From the NCBI RefSeq assembly GCF_900177725.1, contig NZ_FXAT01000004.1, forward strand, positions 310,001 to 374,000: a stretch of DNA of 64,000 nt, given 5' to 3'. The position numbers and the translations under genes were made by a program. The DNA is from Paraburkholderia susongensis. GTDB lineage: Bacteria > Pseudomonadota > Gammaproteobacteria > Burkholderiales > Burkholderiaceae. The notes under the pieces are model-generated. The model searched no databases. It had not been told where the DNA came from and worked only from the letters and a program-made list of their open reading frames with translations. This document shows positions 52,252 to 61,991 of the stretch, in pieces (position 1 is the stretch's first letter; every line of letters starts with the position of its first letter).

Positions 52252-53565
52252 ATGCTAAGAGCGATTTATCGCGCGCTCTGGTGGCTCGTCGCGCCGCTTG
52301 CCGTGCTGCGTCTGTTGATCCGCTCGCGCAAGGAGCGCGGTTACCGCGAGCATATCGGCGAGCGCTTCGGGTATTCGCGAGGGCGCCTGCCCGAAGACAA
52401 CGCGCCGTTGATCTGGGTGCATGCGGTGTCGGTCGGCGAAACGCGCGCCGCGCAGCCGCTCATCGACGCGTTGACGAAAGCGCGCCCCGACGCGCGCATC
52501 CTGCTCACGCACATGACGCCGAGCGGCCGCGCCACCGGCATGGAGATTTTCGGCGATCGCGTGCTGCGCAGTTACTTGCCGTACGACATGCCGCACGCGG
52601 TGCGGCGTTTTCTGCGCGCATGGCGGCCGTCGCTCGGTCTCGTGATGGAAACCGAAGTGTGGCCGACGCTGATCGACGAATGCCGGCGCGCGGAGGTGCC
52701 GCTCGTGCTGACGAACGCGCGCATGTCCGCGCGTTCGTATAAGCGCGCGGCGAAATTCGGCGGCGCGACCAAGGACGTATTCGGCGGCTTCGCGCGCGTG
52801 CTCGCGCAGAGCCCATCCGATGCCGAACGGCTGAGCGCGCTCGGTGCGCGCAATGTCGCGGTGCTCGGCAATCTGAAGTTCGACATGAGCACGCCGCCGG
52901 AACTCGCGGCGCGCGGTCATGCGTGGCGCGCGGCGATCGGCGCGCGGCCCGTGTGGGTGGCGGCGAGCACGCGCGAGGGCGAAGAGGCGCTCGTGCTCGA
53001 AGCGTTCGCGGAACTCGGCGTCGACGATGCGTTGCTGATTCTGGTGCCGCGTCATCCGCAGCGTTTCAACGAAGTCGCGGCGCTCGTCGAGAAAGCGGGC
53101 TTGGGGCTCGAGCGCCGCTCGAACTGGGCGCCCGATGCGAAGGTCGCGTCGGCGGCGCGAACCGCGGAGGGCGGCGTGCCGCCGTTGCCCGCGGACGTGA
53201 AAGTGCTGCTCGGCGATTCGATGGGCGAGCTGGGTGCCTACTATGCCGCGTCGGATCTCGCGTTTATCGGCGGCAGTCTGCTGCCGCTCGGCGGACAGAA
53301 CCTGATCGAAGCGTGCGCGGTGGGCGTGCCGGTGCTGATCGGGCCGCACGTGTTCAACTTCACACAGGCGACCGCCGACGCGGTGGCGGCCGGCGCCGCC
53401 GTGCAGGTGCAGGACCCGGCCGATCTGGCGCGCGCGCTGCGCGAGCTGTTTGCCGACAAGGCGCGGCGGCTCGCGATGGGCGGCGCGGCTGCGGCGTTCG
53501 CCGCGCGGCATAGTGGGGCGACGGCGCGGACGGTGGATGTGTTGACGGCGGTGTTGCCGGAGTGA
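52252..53565 (+). CDS. waaA: 3-deoxy-D-manno-octulosonic-acid transferase
   Basis: A 437-residue family 30 glycosyltransferase that transfers Kdo from CMP-Kdo to lipid IVA. It has an N-terminal anchor (RALWWLVAPLAVLRLLIRSR), the family signature ERFGYSRGRLPEDN, WVHAVSVGETRAAQPLI (catalytic Glu), LLTHMTPSGRATG, YLPYDMPHAVRRFLR, METEVWPTLIDECRR, and C-terminal VAASTREGEEALVLEAF and GGQNLIEACAVGVPVLIGPH. I start at ATG 52252; an in-frame reading to 52078 would include the 9-bp tandem repeats as a His-Glu-Pro extension and is less likely. Confidence 0.95.
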   Translation: MLRAIYRALWWLVAPLAVLRLLIRSRKERGYREHIGERFGYSRGRLPEDNAPLIWVHAVSVGETRAAQPLIDALTKARPDARILLTHMTPSGRATGMEIFGDRVLRSYLPYDMPHAVRRFLRAWRPSLGLVMETEVWPTLIDECRRAEVPLVLTNARMSARSYKRAAKFGGATKDVFGGFARVLAQSPSDAERLSALGARNVAVLGNLKFDMSTPPELAARGHAWRAAIGARPVWVAASTREGEEALVLEAFAELGVDDALLILVPRHPQRFNEVAALVEKAGLGLERRSNWAPDAKVASAARTAEGGVPPLPADVKVLLGDSMGELGAYYAASDLAFIGGSLLPLGGQNLIEACAVGVPVLIGPHVFNFTQATADAVAAGAAVQVQDPADLARALRELFADKARRLAMGGAAAAFAARHSGATARTVDVLTAVLPE

Positions 53566-53596
53566 GGCGCGCGCGGTGTGAAATGCGCTGCGCGCC

Positions 53597-53625
53597 TTAA
53601 CGCGTTGCTTGCCGATAAATAATAT
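53597..53625 (+). promoter_or_regulatory. Probable promoter of the Fic-like gene
   Basis: TTAACG (53597-53602) and TAATAT (53620-53625) are 17 nt apart in an AT-rich patch (ATAAATAATATAT) unlike its surroundings. Each hexamer matches 4 of 6 consensus bases. Confidence 0.4.
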
Positions 53626-53690
53626 ATCCTCCGAAAACTGGACCTGCGCATCTTCGGCTCAATGACTCGAACCGCTTCTCACCGCCTGCA

Positions 53691-54440
53691 ATGACGCTCT
53701 TCACCGAACTCGGTTTTCAATGGGATCGCGCCGCGATTCCTCAAGACATTCCGGTCCATTCGATCAAACGGGTGTGCTTCCGCTTTCATCGAATGCTGCC
53801 GGAATTCGTCTGGGATGCGAGTGTGCTCGAAGGGAACCCGTTTACGTTTCCCGAGGTGAAGACGCTGCTCGACGGCGTCACGGTTGGCGGCCGCAAAATA
53901 TCCGACCAGGAGCAGATTCTGAATCTCGCCGAGAGTTCGAAACGCTTGCTGGCGATCGTCCAGAACGGTCAATTCGCACTCGACAAGACCACGTTCTGCG
54001 ACTTGCATCGAATCGTCGCGCGTAACGAAGCGCTCGAGTGGGGCGTTTTCCGCGGCGAAGGAGAGGAAATCCGATATACGCCGGACGTCGCGTTGGGCGA
54101 GGCGGGACGCTATACGCCTTTGCCCACGGTAGCCGGTGCTCCCGAGCTCAACCGCGTTTTTGCCGCGGGCACCCGCGCGCTCGCCGAACAGGTTTCCAGC
54201 GCCTTCGAGCGCGGCTGCGCATTCTTTCTGTTCGGCGCACTGCAGCAGTTCTTCTTCGATGGAAACAAGCGCACTTCGCGCTTCATGATGAACGGCGTGT
54301 TGATGGCAAACGGTATCGACGCGATCAGCGTGCCCGCGCATCGCGCGGCCGACTTCAACGAAAAGATGGTGCACTTTTATCTGTCGAAAGACGGCAGTGA
54401 AATGATGGCATTCCTGCTCGAATGCCATCCGGGCGAGTGA
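53691..54440 (+). CDS. Fic-domain protein with Gln in place of the catalytic His
   Basis: A 249-residue Fic-fold protein. The core helix reads LFGALQQFFFDGNKRTSRFM; the Fic motif H-x-F-x-D/E-G-N-K/G-R is otherwise intact, but His is replaced by Gln186 (codon CAG, 54246-54248). An N-terminal WDASVLEGNPFTFPEVKTLL (residues 41-60) resembles the class II inhibitory helix (S/T-x3-E-G/N), yet the Ser/Thr position is Ala43; Glu47 remains. Canonical Fic proteins transfer AMP or other nucleotides using that His. This one may be inactive in AMP transfer, act by another chemistry, or bind a target. It has its own AT-rich promoter region and lies alone, with 4 nt to the convergent ureG stop. Confidence 0.8.
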   Translation: MTLFTELGFQWDRAAIPQDIPVHSIKRVCFRFHRMLPEFVWDASVLEGNPFTFPEVKTLLDGVTVGGRKISDQEQILNLAESSKRLLAIVQNGQFALDKTTFCDLHRIVARNEALEWGVFRGEGEEIRYTPDVALGEAGRYTPLPTVAGAPELNRVFAAGTRALAEQVSSAFERGCAFFLFGALQQFFFDGNKRTSRFMMNGVLMANGIDAISVPAHRAADFNEKMVHFYLSKDGSEMMAFLLECHPGE

Positions 54441-54444
54441 AGCC

Positions 54445-55110
54445 TCACACCTTCAACAACCCCTTCTCCTCGATAAACCTCACTACCTCGTCCAACCCCG
54501 CGAGCGCCTTCAGATTGCACATCACGAAGGGCCGCTCGCCGCGCATCTTCTTCGCATCCGACGCCATCACGTCGAGATTCGCGCCGACCATCGGCGCGAG
54601 GTCCGTCTTGTTGATGACGAGCAGATCCGATTTCGTGATGCCGGGGCCGCCCTTGCGCGGAATCTTCTCGCCGCCCGCGACGTCGATCACGTAGATCGTC
54701 AGGTCCGACAGTTCCGGGCTGAACGTCGCCGCGAGGTTGTCGCCGCCCGATTCGATGAACACGATGTCCGCATCGGGAAAGCGCGTGAGCATGCGGTCGA
54801 CCGCTTCGAGATTGATCGACGCATCCTCGCGGATCGCGGTATGCGGGCAGCCGCCAGTCTCGACGCCCATGATCCGCTCGGCCGGCAGCGCACCCGCGAC
54901 GGTCAGCAGGCGCTGGTCCTCTTTCGTGTAGATGTCGTTCGTGATCGCGACGAGGTCGTACTGATCGCGCATCGCTTTGCAGAGCATTTCGAGCAGCGTG
55001 GTCTTGCCCGAGCCGACCGGGCCGCCGACGCCCACGCGCAGCGGCGGCAGTTTCTTCGTGCGGGTCTTCGTGTGGGGAGCGGAATGAGTGGGATGATGAG
55101 GTGCGTTCAT
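54445..55110 (-). CDS. ureG: Urease accessory GTPase
   Basis: A 221-residue SIMIBI-class GTPase that drives nickel insertion with UreE/UreF/UreD. The P-loop is [16 protein letters not shown], followed by [33 protein letters not shown] (nickel-binding Cys-Pro-His), [17 protein letters not shown] and [14 protein letters not shown]. An N-terminal His-containing stretch ([15 protein letters not shown]) is short. The start is ATG 55110; the frame runs upstream but only overlaps ureF. It is the last gene of the ureDABCEFG set. Confidence 0.96.
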   Translation of the reverse strand: MNAPHHPTHSAPHTKTRTKKLPPLRVGVGGPVGSGKTTLLEMLCKAMRDQYDLVAITNDIYTKEDQRLLTVAGALPAERIMGVETGGCPHTAIREDASINLEAVDRMLTRFPDADIVFIESGGDNLAATFSPELSDLTIYVIDVAGGEKIPRKGGPGITKSDLLVINKTDLAPMVGANLDVMASDAKKMRGERPFVMCNLKALAGLDEVVRFIEEKGLLKV

Positions 55111-55121
55111 GATGGATCGTG

Positions 55122-55802
55122 CTATGAGCGAAAGAGCCGTGAATACTGCGACTCGTGACGCGCCGACAGAATGCCGAGCTGCGGCGCGAACGTGTTGATG
55201 TTCTCGCGCGACGTGGCGAGCGCGCGCGCGACGGCCGCATCGATCGGCTCGCGCAGCGCGACGATGATGCGTTGTCCCGCAAGCTGCCCGAGCGGCACCG
55301 CCTTCAACGCGGCGGCGGCCTGGTTCTCGACCCAGCTGAACGCATAGGCGGCGAGCGCGGCGTCGATGGCGGCGTCGTGCGCGTAGGCGGCGAATGCGAA
55401 GGCGGTGGGTTGCGCGAGCGGCGCGATCGCGGCGAGCGTCGTGCGTCGTGATGGATCGCCCCATTCGAGCGAGACGCACAATTGCCGCAGCGACCAGCCC
55501 ATCTGCTCCGTTTCGCGGCGCAGTTCGGCGGATTCGCGGCTCGCGAGAAATTCCGCGTTGGCCTCGGCGAGGTCCGCGGCGTCGTGGCTGCGCCAGCGCT
55601 CCATCTGCTGCGCGAGGAACGGCAGCTCGCCGCGCGCGAGCACGTCGGTCAGACCGCTCGCGATCCAGTCGCGCGCGGAATCGGCGTCGCTGACGAGGTG
55701 TGCTTCGATCGCGGCTTCGAGGCCCTGCGAATAGCTGAACGCGCCGATCGGCAGCGCCGGCGACGCGAGATGCAGCAGCGCGGTGAGCTCAGCGATGCGC
55801 AT
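55122..55802 (-). CDS. ureF: Urease accessory protein UreF
   Basis: A 226-residue helical protein forming the UreDFG activation complex. Features are [40 protein letters not shown], [23 protein letters not shown] helix, [40 protein letters not shown] and a C-terminal [20 protein letters not shown], all standard for UreF. ATG 55802 overlaps the ureE end by 14 nt; 11 nt separate it from ureG. Confidence 0.95.
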   Translation of the reverse strand: MRIAELTALLHLASPALPIGAFSYSQGLEAAIEAHLVSDADSARDWIASGLTDVLARGELPFLAQQMERWRSHDAADLAEANAEFLASRESAELRRETEQMGWSLRQLCVSLEWGDPSRRTTLAAIAPLAQPTAFAFAAYAHDAAIDAALAAYAFSWVENQAAAALKAVPLGQLAGQRIIVALREPIDAAVARALATSRENINTFAPQLGILSARHESQYSRLFRS

Positions 55803-56454
55803 GGTGCGAATGAGATGCATGGCCGCACGATTCGTCGCGCACGTGCACGTGGCTGTGGCCGTGGTCATGATCGTGCGAATGATCGTGCTCGTGCCCATGA
55901 GCATGCGAATGCGAACCCTCATGGGCATGCGCATGCCCATGATGTTCACCGAACACCTGCTGCGCGAGTGCGTAGTCTTCGGCGAAAGTCTCGTCGTGCC
56001 CATGTTTATGGCCGCCACCGTACGCGCCGGTTTCAGGCTGGAACGGCATCTGCGCCTGCTCGACCATCGCGCCAAGGCGCTTCAGCATGTCGGCGAGCAC
56101 CGGATCGTATTCGAGCTTCAGATAATCGGCGCCGACTTCCACCGGCGTATGACGATTGCCGAGGTGATACGCGGCGCGCGTCAGCGTCAACGCATCCGGC
56201 GCGCGTACGTGAAGCACGGCTTCATGGGCAGCCGCCACGCGCACGAGAGCGCCATCATCGGCGACGAGCACGTCACCATCGCGTAGCACGGTGCCGCGCG
56301 GCAACAGCAGCGCGATCGCCTCGCCGTTGTCGAGCGTCGCGGCGAGGCGGCTCTTGCGGCGTTCGTCGAAAGCGAGCGTGAGTGTCGGCGCGCGCTTCAC
56401 GAGTACGGGAGCAATCTTTAGATGCGGCCCGAGAAGTTTGTCGAGAGTTCGCAT
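55789..56454 (-). CDS. ureE: Urease nickel metallochaperone with long His-rich tail
   Basis: A 221-residue UreE. The N-terminal peptide-binding domain ([34 protein letters not shown]) and the metal-binding domain ([13 protein letters not shown] with the conserved nickel His, [14 protein letters not shown]) are normal. The C-terminal ~70 residues are dominated by His-x repeats ([20 protein letters not shown] and onward), much longer than many UreE tails, consistent with nickel storage. It starts 2 nt after ureC. Confidence 0.95.
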   Translation of the reverse strand: MRTLDKLLGPHLKIAPVLVKRAPTLTLAFDERRKSRLAATLDNGEAIALLLPRGTVLRDGDVLVADDGALVRVAAAHEAVLHVRAPDALTLTRAAYHLGNRHTPVEVGADYLKLEYDPVLADMLKRLGAMVEQAQMPFQPETGAYGGGHKHGHDETFAEDYALAQQVFGEHHGHAHAHEGSHSHAHGHEHDHSHDHDHGHSHVHVRDESCGHASHSHHAHR

Positions 56455-56456
56455 GT

Positions 56457-58172
56457 CTAGAACAGGAAATAGCGTTGCGCCATAGGCAGCACGGCGGCAG
56501 GCTCGCACGTGAGCAACTGGCCGTCGGCGATCACCTGATAGGTTTCGGGATCGACGCTGATCGCCGGGCGCCACGCGTTGTGAATCATGTCGGCCTTCGT
56601 GATGCTGCGGCAGTTCTTCACCGCGACGATACGCTTGGAGAGACCGTAGCGTTCGGCGACGTTCGCCTCGGCCGCCATCTGCGAGACGAAGGTCAGCGAC
56701 GTGCGCCCGAGCGCGCCGCCGCGCGTCGCGAACATCTCGCGATAGTGCACGGGCTGCGGCGTCGGAATCGACGCATTGGGGTCGCCCATTTGTGCCATCG
56801 CGATCATGCCGCCCTTGAGGATCAGCGACGGCTTGATGCCGAAAAACGCGGGCTCCCAGAGCACGAGATCGGCCCACTTGCCCGGTTCGATCGAGCCGAC
56901 TTCATGGGCGATACCGTGCGTGATAGCCGGATTGATCGTGTACTTCGCGACGTAGCGCTTCGCGCGGAAATTGTCGTGACGCGCGTTGCCCGCATTGTCC
57001 TCAGGCAGCGCGCCGCGTTGCACCTTCATCTTGTGCGCGGTCTGCCATGTGCGGATGATGACTTCGCCGACACGTCCCATCGCCTGCGAATCCGACGACA
57101 GCATCGACAGCGCGCCGAGATCGTGCAGGATGTCCTCGGCCGCGATCGTCTCGCGGCGGATGCGCGATTCGGCGAACGCAATGTCTTCGGCAATCGACGG
57201 ATCGAGGTGATGACACACCATCAGCATGTCGAGATGCTCTTCGAGCGTATTGACCGTGTAGGGCCGCGTCGGATTGGTCGACGAGGGCAGCACGTTCGCT
57301 TCGCCGCATACCTTGATGATGTCGGGCGCGTGGCCGCCGCCCGCGCCTTCAGTGTGATACGTGTGGATCGTGCGGCCCTTGAACGCGGCCACCGTCGCTT
57401 CGACGAAGCCCGCTTCGTTCAGCGTATCGGTGTGGATCGCGACCTGCGTGTCGGTGTCGTCGGCGACCGAGAGGCAGTTGTCGATCGCGGCGGGCGTCGT
57501 GCCCCAGTCCTCGTGTAGCTTCAGGCCGATCGCGCCGGCCGCGATCTGTTCGAGTGCGGGCTGCGGCTGGCTCACGTTGCCCTTGCCGAGAAAGCCGAGG
57601 TTCATCGGATAGCCATCGGCCGCTTGCAGCATGCGTTCGAGATGCCACGGGCCCGGCGTGCAGGTCGTCGCATTCGTGCCGGTGGCGGGGCCGGTGCCGC
57701 CGCCGATCATCGTCGTCACGCCGCTCGCGAGCGCTTCCTCGATCTGCTGCGGACTGATGAAGTGAATGTGCGTGTCGATGCCGCCCGCCGTCACGATCAG
57801 CCCTTCGCCCGCGATCACTTCGGTCGAGGCTCCAATCGCAATCGTCACGTTCGGCTGGATGTCGGGATTGCCCGCCTTGCCGATCGCGGCGATGCGACCG
57901 CCCTTGATGCCGATGTCGGCCTTCACGATGCCCCAGTGGTCGAGAATCACCGCGTTCGTCACGACCGTATCGACGACGTCGGCGTGCACGCGCTGCGACT
58001 GGCCCATGCCGTCGCGAATCACCTTGCCGCCGCCAAACTTGACCTCTTCGCCATAGGTCGTGAAATCGCGTTCGATTTCGATCAGCAGCTCGGTGTCGGC
58101 GAGGCGCACGCGATCGCCGGTGGTGGGGCCGAACATCTCCGCGTATGCGCGGCGGCCAATGCGTAGTGTCAT
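56457..58172 (-). CDS. ureC: Urease alpha subunit
   Basis: A 571-residue nickel metallohydrolase, the catalytic subunit that hydrolyses urea to ammonia and carbamate. It has [20 protein letters not shown], the HIHFISPQQ nickel pair (about residue 135), [15 protein letters not shown] (carbamylated Lys, about residue 220), [29 protein letters not shown] (flap with Cys-His, about residue 320) and [19 protein letters not shown]. All active-site motifs look intact. It lies between ureB (45 nt) and ureE (2 nt). Confidence 0.98.
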   Translation of the reverse strand: MTLRIGRRAYAEMFGPTTGDRVRLADTELLIEIERDFTTYGEEVKFGGGKVIRDGMGQSQRVHADVVDTVVTNAVILDHWGIVKADIGIKGGRIAAIGKAGNPDIQPNVTIAIGASTEVIAGEGLIVTAGGIDTHIHFISPQQIEEALASGVTTMIGGGTGPATGTNATTCTPGPWHLERMLQAADGYPMNLGFLGKGNVSQPQPALEQIAAGAIGLKLHEDWGTTPAAIDNCLSVADDTDTQVAIHTDTLNEAGFVEATVAAFKGRTIHTYHTEGAGGGHAPDIIKVCGEANVLPSSTNPTRPYTVNTLEEHLDMLMVCHHLDPSIAEDIAFAESRIRRETIAAEDILHDLGALSMLSSDSQAMGRVGEVIIRTWQTAHKMKVQRGALPEDNAGNARHDNFRAKRYVAKYTINPAITHGIAHEVGSIEPGKWADLVLWEPAFFGIKPSLILKGGMIAMAQMGDPNASIPTPQPVHYREMFATRGGALGRTSLTFVSQMAAEANVAERYGLSKRIVAVKNCRSITKADMIHNAWRPAISVDPETYQVIADGQLLTCEPAAVLPMAQRYFLF

Positions 58173-58217
58173 GAAGTGGGTCCGGTGTTGGGGGCTACGA
58201 CAGGCGAGGGCGGCGCA

Positions 58218-58523
58218 TCACAGCTTGCCCATCACCTTGCCGTTGAAGCCGTAGACGATACGATCGCCCGCCAGTTCGACCAGTTCGACCGTGCGCTCCT
58301 GGCCGGGCTCGAAGCGCACCGCGGTGCCCGCCGCGATGTTCAGGCGAAAGCCGCGCGCTGCTTCGCGATCGAACGAAAGCGCAACGTTGGCTTCGTGGAA
58401 GTGGTAGTGCGAGCCGATCTGCACCGGGCGGTCGCCGGTATTCGACACGAGCACCGTGACCGTCGCGCGGCCCACGTTGAGTTCGTGCTCGCCGTCGTCG
58501 ATGAGGAGTTCGCCGGGAATCAT
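58218..58523 (-). CDS. ureB: Urease beta subunit
   Basis: A 101-residue structural subunit: [78 protein letters not shown] and [12 protein letters not shown] start at ATG 58523, the conserved MIPGEL start; the frame continues upstream to 58574 but lacks family similarity. It forms the UreABC apoenzyme. 47 nt separate it from ureA and 45 nt from ureC. Confidence 0.97.
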   Translation of the reverse strand: MIPGELLIDDGEHELNVGRATVTVLVSNTGDRPVQIGSHYHFHEANVALSFDREAARGFRLNIAAGTAVRFEPGQERTVELVELAGDRIVYGFNGKVMGKL

Positions 58524-58570
58524 GTGGCCTGCCTGAACGTGATGATGAAGGGGGAAGGGTGACGACGCGA

Positions 58571-58873
58571 TCACGGAATCGGATGATGGACCGTGACGAG
58601 CTTGGTGCCGTCGGGAAACGTCGCTTCGACCTGGATGTCGGGGATCATCTCGGGCACGCCTTCCATCACGTCGGCGCGCGTGAGCAGCGTGGTGCCGTAG
58701 TGCATGACTTCGGCGACGCTCTTGCCGTCGCGCGCCGCTTCCATGAGCGCCGCGCTGATGAAGGCGACCGTCTCCGGATAGTTCAGTTTGAGGCCGCGCG
58801 CGCGGCGCCGTTCGGCAAGCAGCGCGGCGGTGAAGATCAGCAGCTTGTCCTTCTCGCGAGGTGTCAGCTTCAT
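58571..58873 (-). CDS. ureA: Urease gamma subunit
   Basis: A 100-residue structural subunit: [60 protein letters not shown] and [21 protein letters not shown] 58873 gives the exact family length; the in-frame extension toward 59284 is rejected. A 370-nt noncoding gap separates it from ureD, so ureABCEFG may have their own promoter. Confidence 0.97.
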   Translation of the reverse strand: MKLTPREKDKLLIFTAALLAERRRARGLKLNYPETVAFISAALMEAARDGKSVAEVMHYGTTLLTRADVMEGVPEMIPDIQVEATFPDGTKLVTVHHPIP

Positions 58874-59243
58874 CGGGTGGGTCGTTGCGGTGGTGTCGGT
58901 CGTGGATGCACTGACAGGCGGGCGGGCAGCGGTGCGCCGAACCGCTTTGGTCGGGCGCAGCGCCATCGAATACGCAGCCAGCCGCCCCGCGTGCAATTGC
59001 AACGAAAATTTAAGCAAGTTGCGCGCCATCGTGACGCGGTCTGGCTTGGCGATATATGAACTGAGCTTGCGCACAGTTTTGGGGCGTGTGCATGCGCCAA
59101 ATCTGTGCGAAATTGGCGTGGTGAAGGTGAAAGGCTCAGGGGTTTGGCTTATTGGGTTGGCTTGTGCACGTATTTCGTGCAAGCCTTCGTGCAGAGTGCT
59201 TCGCGCGGCTCGATGCGAGCGCAGGAGCGTCCGTTCGCGCCGC
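58874..59243. other. 370-nt gap between ureD and ureA
   Basis: No gene recognised on either strand. It includes an imperfect inverted repeat CGCCAAAT...AATTGGCG at 59095-59120, which could be an operator or a small hairpin. The gap is unusual, since most ure genes here are tightly packed, and it may contain a promoter for ureABCEFG. I found no convincing sigma-54 or NtrC site. Confidence 0.5.
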
Positions 59244-60125
59244 TCAGGTCGACCAGATCCGCAACGGCACCGCCGCGACGCCATGCACGACTGGCCGCAA
59301 TTGCAGCCAGCAGCGCGCGAGCGCGTGCTGCAGCGTTTCCATCGAGCGCGATACCGCGCGCACGAGCAGCACGCCGCTCGTCACGCACGAGGCCGCGGCG
59401 CGCAACGTATCGTCGAACGGCAGTTGCGCGCTCAGCGATTCGGCGAGCGCATCGTCGCAAGCGGCGCCGACGGCCCACAGCGTGCCGTAGGCGGGAAACC
59501 CGGCGAGCCCCTGGAGCGCGTCGCGCAGCGGATCGTTCGCGGCAAGGCTCGCGCGCTCGAACCACAGCAGTTCGCCGCGCGCACCGACGATGCGCGACAC
59601 CGCGTGCAAGCTCCCCGCCGACCAGCGTTCGCCAGCAGCCTGCCGCCCGAGTTGCGTCGCGTCCCAGCCGATGGCGCTCGCGCCTTCGGCGAGCGTCAGC
59701 GAAAAATCGAGTTGCGCATTCGCGTGATCGAACACGATGTTGTTCTGCGGCAGCCAGTCGAGCTTCGCATGCTCGCCGACGCGCACGGCAATGCACTGCT
59801 GCGCCGCGCGGCCGTTCGACTTGTACCACTTGGTCGCGCCCGGCGTCGTCAGTACGGCATGGGTGCGCGCGCCGAGCGCGATGTCGATGTCGAGCTGATC
59901 GCCGCCCGCGATGCCGCCGGGCGGATGCACGATCACCGCATGACAGATCGCCTGGCCTTCCGGATAGAGCGGACGTTGCACACGCAAGGGCCCGTTGTGC
60001 AGCCGGTGCGCGAGGGTCGTGCGCCCCGCGCCGCCGACGAAGCCGAGTTCGAGACGCGCGCGCCACGGCGCATGCGCGGCGGGCTGCGCGGTGGCGAGCG
60101 TAGCGTGATTTTCGTGAAGTGACAT
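59244..60125 (-). CDS. ureD: Urease accessory protein UreD (UreH)
   Basis: A 293-residue scaffold for nickel insertion. Features are [92 protein letters not shown] and a C-terminal [27 protein letters not shown] tail. The start is ATG 60125; an in-frame start at 60179 adds unrelated residues. It is the first ure gene, 179 nt after the urtE stop. Confidence 0.95.
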   Translation of the reverse strand: MSLHENHATLATAQPAAHAPWRARLELGFVGGAGRTTLAHRLHNGPLRVQRPLYPEGQAICHAVIVHPPGGIAGGDQLDIDIALGARTHAVLTTPGATKWYKSNGRAAQQCIAVRVGEHAKLDWLPQNNIVFDHANAQLDFSLTLAEGASAIGWDATQLGRQAAGERWSAGSLHAVSRIVGARGELLWFERASLAANDPLRDALQGLAGFPAYGTLWAVGAACDDALAESLSAQLPFDDTLRAAASCVTSGVLLVRAVSRSMETLQHALARCWLQLRPVVHGVAAVPLRIWST

Positions 60126-60304
60126 GCGAATGGATGCGCGATCGGCGGGATGGAATGGAGCGGGCGAAACGTGCGGCAACGTGCAACGCGGGGCGACGGC
60201 AACGAGCTCGCGTGCGCGGCGTCAACGCGTTGCGTACGAGCACGGGGTGAACGATGTCGTCTCCTGCGCCGCTTGCCACGATGCGGCGAGGATAGCATGC
60301 ACCC

Positions 60305-60997
60305 TCACACCGCAATCAACGCCCGCACCCCATCCGCATCCATATTCGCCCCTTCCCCGCCCGCGATGATCTCCCCGCGGCTCATCACCCAGTAACGATC
60401 GGCGATCGCTTTCGCGAAGTCGTAATACTGCTCGACGAGCAGCACCGTCATGCCCATTTCCTCGACCAGTTGCCGCAGCGTACGGCCGATGTCCTGAATG
60501 ATCGACGGCTGGATGCCCTCGGTCGGCTCGTCGAGAATCAGCAGTTGCGGCTCGCTCATCAGTGCGCGGCCGATCGCGAGCTGTTGCTGCTGACCGCCCG
60601 ACAGATCGCCGCCGCGCCGGCTGCGCATGTCCTTGAGAACCGGAAACAGTTCATAGATGCGCTCGGGGATCTTCTTCGGCGCCTTGCGGCTCGCCGCACC
60701 CACCAGCAGGTTTTCCTCGACGGTGAGGCGCGGAAAAATATCGCGGCCCTGCGGCACATAGGCGAGCCCCTGCGCGACGCGCGCATAGGTCGGCAGCTTC
60801 GTGAGCGGCGTGTCGCGCCATGCGATCGCGCCGCTTTTCGCGGGCACGACGCCCATCAGGCAGCGCAGCAGCGTAGTCTTGCCGACGCCGTTGCGGCCGA
60901 GCAGCACTGTGAGCTTGCCGTCGGGCACGCTGAGCTTCACGTCGCGCAGAATGTGGCTGCCGCCGTAGTACTGGTTCAGTCGGTCTACTTCGAGCAT
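60305..60997 (-). CDS. urtE: Urea ABC transporter ATP-binding protein
   Basis: A 230-residue ATPase of the branched-chain amino acid/urea uptake type (LivF-like). It has NQYYGGSHILRDVKLSVPDG, GRNGVGKTTLLRCLMGVVPA (Walker A), YVPQGRDIFPRLTVEENLLV, DLSGGQQQQLAIGRALMSEP (signature) and LLILDEPTEGIQPSIIQDIG (Walker B). The 'PTEGIQPSII' wording is characteristic of UrtE. It pairs with UrtD below UrtB/UrtC and is followed by the urease genes, so it imports urea for UreABC. Confidence 0.95.
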   Translation of the reverse strand: MLEVDRLNQYYGGSHILRDVKLSVPDGKLTVLLGRNGVGKTTLLRCLMGVVPAKSGAIAWRDTPLTKLPTYARVAQGLAYVPQGRDIFPRLTVEENLLVGAASRKAPKKIPERIYELFPVLKDMRSRRGGDLSGGQQQQLAIGRALMSEPQLLILDEPTEGIQPSIIQDIGRTLRQLVEEMGMTVLLVEQYYDFAKAIADRYWVMSRGEIIAGGEGANMDADGVRALIAV

Positions 60998-61017
60998 GTT
61001 CGTGGTGTCCTGCCGAA

Positions 61018-61062
61018 TCGTTGGTTCGGTGATCGTTGGTTCAGTGATCTTCGGTTCAGTGG
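61018..61062. repeat. Three 15-bp tandem units between urtD and urtE
   Basis: Units are TCGTTGGTTCGGTGA, TCGTTGGTTCAGTGA and TCTTCGGTTCAGTGG, with looser echoes to about 61110. They occupy the 130-nt urtD-urtE gap, which is otherwise unremarkable. Confidence 0.75.
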
Positions 61063-61127
61063 TTCGAGTGGTTGCCGGTGTATCGGTGATTCATCGGTGA
61101 GCGCGTCGGCCGGTTCAGCATGCCCAC

Positions 61128-61991
61128 TCATCGGCCAAGATAAGACTCGATGACCGTCTCGTCCTGCTTCACCTCGTCGAGCGTGCCGTGCGCGAGCACG
61201 CGTCCTTCGGCCATCACCGTCACCTTGCCCGTGTCGCCCGAGAGCGCCGCGACGAACTCCATGTCGTGCTCGACGACCATCATCGAGCAGGTGCCGCGCA
61301 GGCGGTTGAGCAATTCGGCGAGCTGCATCGTTTCGTCATCGGTCATGCCGGCCGCGGGTTCGTCGAGCAACAGCAGCGCCGGTTGTTGCATCAGCAGCAT
61401 GCCGATTTCGAGCCGCTGTTTCTGCCCATGCGATAGCTCGCCCGCGAGCCGCCGCGCTTCGCTTTCGAGCCCGATCAGCTCGAGCGTTTCCTCGATGCGC
61501 GCCTGGGCCTCGCGATCGAGCCGCGCGCGCAGCGACGCCCACCAGCCCTTGTCGGTCTTCATCGCGAGTTCGAGGTTTTCCCATACGGGATGCTGCTCGA
61601 ACACGGTCGGCTTCTGGAACTTGCGGCCGATGCCCGCGCGCGCGATCGCGGGCTCGTTCATGCGCGTGAGGTCGATCGACTGGCCGAGAAACACCTTGCC
61701 TTCAGCGGGCGCGGTCTTGCCGGTGATGACGTCCATCATCGTCGTCTTGCCCGCGCCGTTCGGGCCGATGATGCAGCGCAACTCGCCCGCGTCGATCGCG
61801 AGCGACAGCGCGTTCAGTGCGCGAAAGCCGTCGAAGCTCACGGTCACGTCTTCGAGGTAGAGGATCGTGCCGTGCGAGACGTCGATCTCGCCCGGCACCA
61901 CCGCGTGCCCCATGCTCGCGACTCCGCTCAACGAGTGCTCGGCCGGTTCTTCCGGCAATGCCAGATCGGGAACCATCGGGTTTTCGTTCAT
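61128..61991 (-). CDS. urtD: Urea ABC transporter ATP-binding protein
   Basis: A 287-residue LivG-like ATPase. It has LYLEDVTVSFDGFRALNALS, CIIGPNGAGKTTMMDVITGK (Walker A), FLGQSIDLTRMNEPAIARAG, GRKFQKPTVFEQHPVWENLE, LSHGQKQRLEIGMLLMQQPA (signature) and LLLLDEPAAGMTDDETMQLA (Walker B). 'GRKFQKPTVF' and 'EVLSHGQKQ' style motifs are UrtD hallmarks. ATG 61991 follows AAAGGA and overlaps the urtC stop by ATGA. A 50-residue N-terminal extension precedes the ATPase domain. Confidence 0.95.
   Translation of the reverse strand: MNENPMVPDLALPEEPAEHSLSGVASMGHAVVPGEIDVSHGTILYLEDVTVSFDGFRALNALSLAIDAGELRCIIGPNGAGKTTMMDVITGKTAPAEGKVFLGQSIDLTRMNEPAIARAGIGRKFQKPTVFEQHPVWENLELAMKTDKGWWASLRARLDREAQARIEETLELIGLESEARRLAGELSHGQKQRLEIGMLLMQQPALLLLDEPAAGMTDDETMQLAELLNRLRGTCSMMVVEHDMEFVAALSGDTGKVTVMAEGRVLAHGTLDEVKQDETVIESYLGR

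Noticed and set aside
59081..59122. Possible NtrC or sigma-54 site upstream of ureA
   Set aside because: The inverted repeat does not match the NtrC consensus and no GG-N10-GC pair with the right flanks was found.
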